In this document: piece after piece, positions 4,848-5,204 of the stretch
Layout of the letters: every line of letters starts with the position of its first letter
Numbering within the stretch: position 1 is the stretch's first letter
Source: Betaproteobacteria bacterium
GTDB taxonomy: Bacteria > Pseudomonadota > Gammaproteobacteria > Burkholderiales > Burkholderiaceae_C
Assembly (NCBI GenBank): GCA_005882155.1
Contig: VBCQ01000376.1
Coordinates: 1 to 5,204 of the forward strand
Direction of reading: 5' to 3'
Length of the DNA: 5,204 bases
Translations under genes and position numbers: made by a program
Notes under the pieces: generated by a model
Databases searched by the model: none
What the model was told of the DNA's origin: nothing
What the model saw: the letters and a program-made list of their open reading frames with translations, nothing else

Positions 4848-5204
4848 ATGCTTTACCCCGAACTTTTCAAGCAACTCGAGGCCGTGCGCTGGAGCATGGA
4901 CAAGGACATTCCGTGGGACCGCTTCGACGCCAGCCTGTTGTCCGACGAGCAGGCGCAGACGGTCAAAATGAACGCGATCACCGAGTGGGCGGCGCTGCCG
5001 GCCACCGAGATGTTCCTGCGCGACAACCGCGACGACAGCGACTTCAGCGCCTTCATGAGCGTGTGGTTCTTCGAAGAGCAGAAGCACTCGCTGGTGCTGA
5101 TGGAATATTTGCGGCGATTCCGCCCAGATCTCGTTCCGAGCGAAGCCGAGCTGCACGAGGTGCGCTTCGAGTTCGATCCGGCACCGGCGCTGGAGACGCT
5201 GATG
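4848..5204 (+). CDS. Ferritin-like di-iron protein, C-terminus cut by window edge
   Basis: 119 N-terminal residues are visible. The start is ATG at 4848, with GAAGG 7 nt before it. The protein resembles a family of ferritin-like proteins widespread in Burkholderiales, about 280-300 residues long as I recall. A helical segment, KMNAITEWAALPATEMFLRD (40-59), offers Glu46 or Glu54 as a first iron ligand. It is followed by MSVWFFEEQKHSLVLMEYL (70-88), where Glu77-x-x-His80 is the ExxH ligand pair of the ferritin/acyl-ACP desaturase fold. The matching second ExxH would lie beyond the right edge. There is no signal peptide, so it should be cytoplasmic. The substrate is unknown: oxidase, desaturase-like or iron-binding roles are all possible. 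It is transcribed alone from the gap at 4262-4847 as far as can be seen. Confidence 0.85.
   Translation, partial: MLYPELFKQLEAVRWSMDKDIPWDRFDASLLSDEQAQTVKMNAITEWAALPATEMFLRDNRDDSDFSAFMSVWFFEEQKHSLVLMEYLRRFRPDLVPSEAELHEVRFEFDPAPALETLM

Noticed and set aside
4509..5156. 215-codon open frame on the minus strand
   Set aside because: It covers the ferritin-like gene in antisense and runs into the spacer; composition is that of a shadow frame.

Overview
The window looks like chromosomal DNA from a GC-rich betaproteobacterium, most likely of the order Burkholderiales. This rests on the gene order hpf-ptsN-hprK, on a CorA and a ferritin-like protein with the sequence character of that order, on a DUF4148-type exported protein, and on strongly GC-biased third codon positions. 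I cannot place the genus. Most of the window is ordinary core chromosome. I see no insertion sequence, phage gene, CRISPR array, tRNA or rRNA, and I did not find a convincing new multi-gene system.

Layout, left to right. Positions 1-1771 are read on the minus strand. hpf (1771-1430) is followed by an intrinsic terminator (1406-1383), then ptsN (1244-774), then hprK (754 to beyond the left edge; about 251 residues visible). hpf encodes a ribosome hibernation factor, ptsN the EIIA protein of the nitrogen-related phosphotransferase system, and hprK the HPr kinase/phosphorylase. The last two act on one phosphorelay. The terminator sits between hpf and ptsN, so ptsN-hprK must use either read-through or its own promoter.

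Divergent from hpf lies a modA-type molybdate-binding protein gene (1972-2701, plus). It is broken: the N-terminal and C-terminal parts are in different frames, and about 19 codons are missing at the join near 2226-2228. No modB or modC is next to it. Then comes corA (2922-3881, plus), a complete Mg2+/Co2+ channel gene with an extended -10 promoter and a leader of roughly 170 nt holding two possible upstream reading frames.

A small secreted DUF4148-like gene (4261-3878, minus) converges on corA, and the two stop codons overlap by 4 nt. A gap of about 590 bp (4262-4847) has no recognisable gene, only a strong hairpin and a G-rich tract. The window ends inside a ferritin-like di-iron protein gene (from 4848, plus).

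The points most worth a second look are the broken modA, the corA leader, the pyrimidine-rich hpf leader, and the paired direct repeats in front of ptsN.
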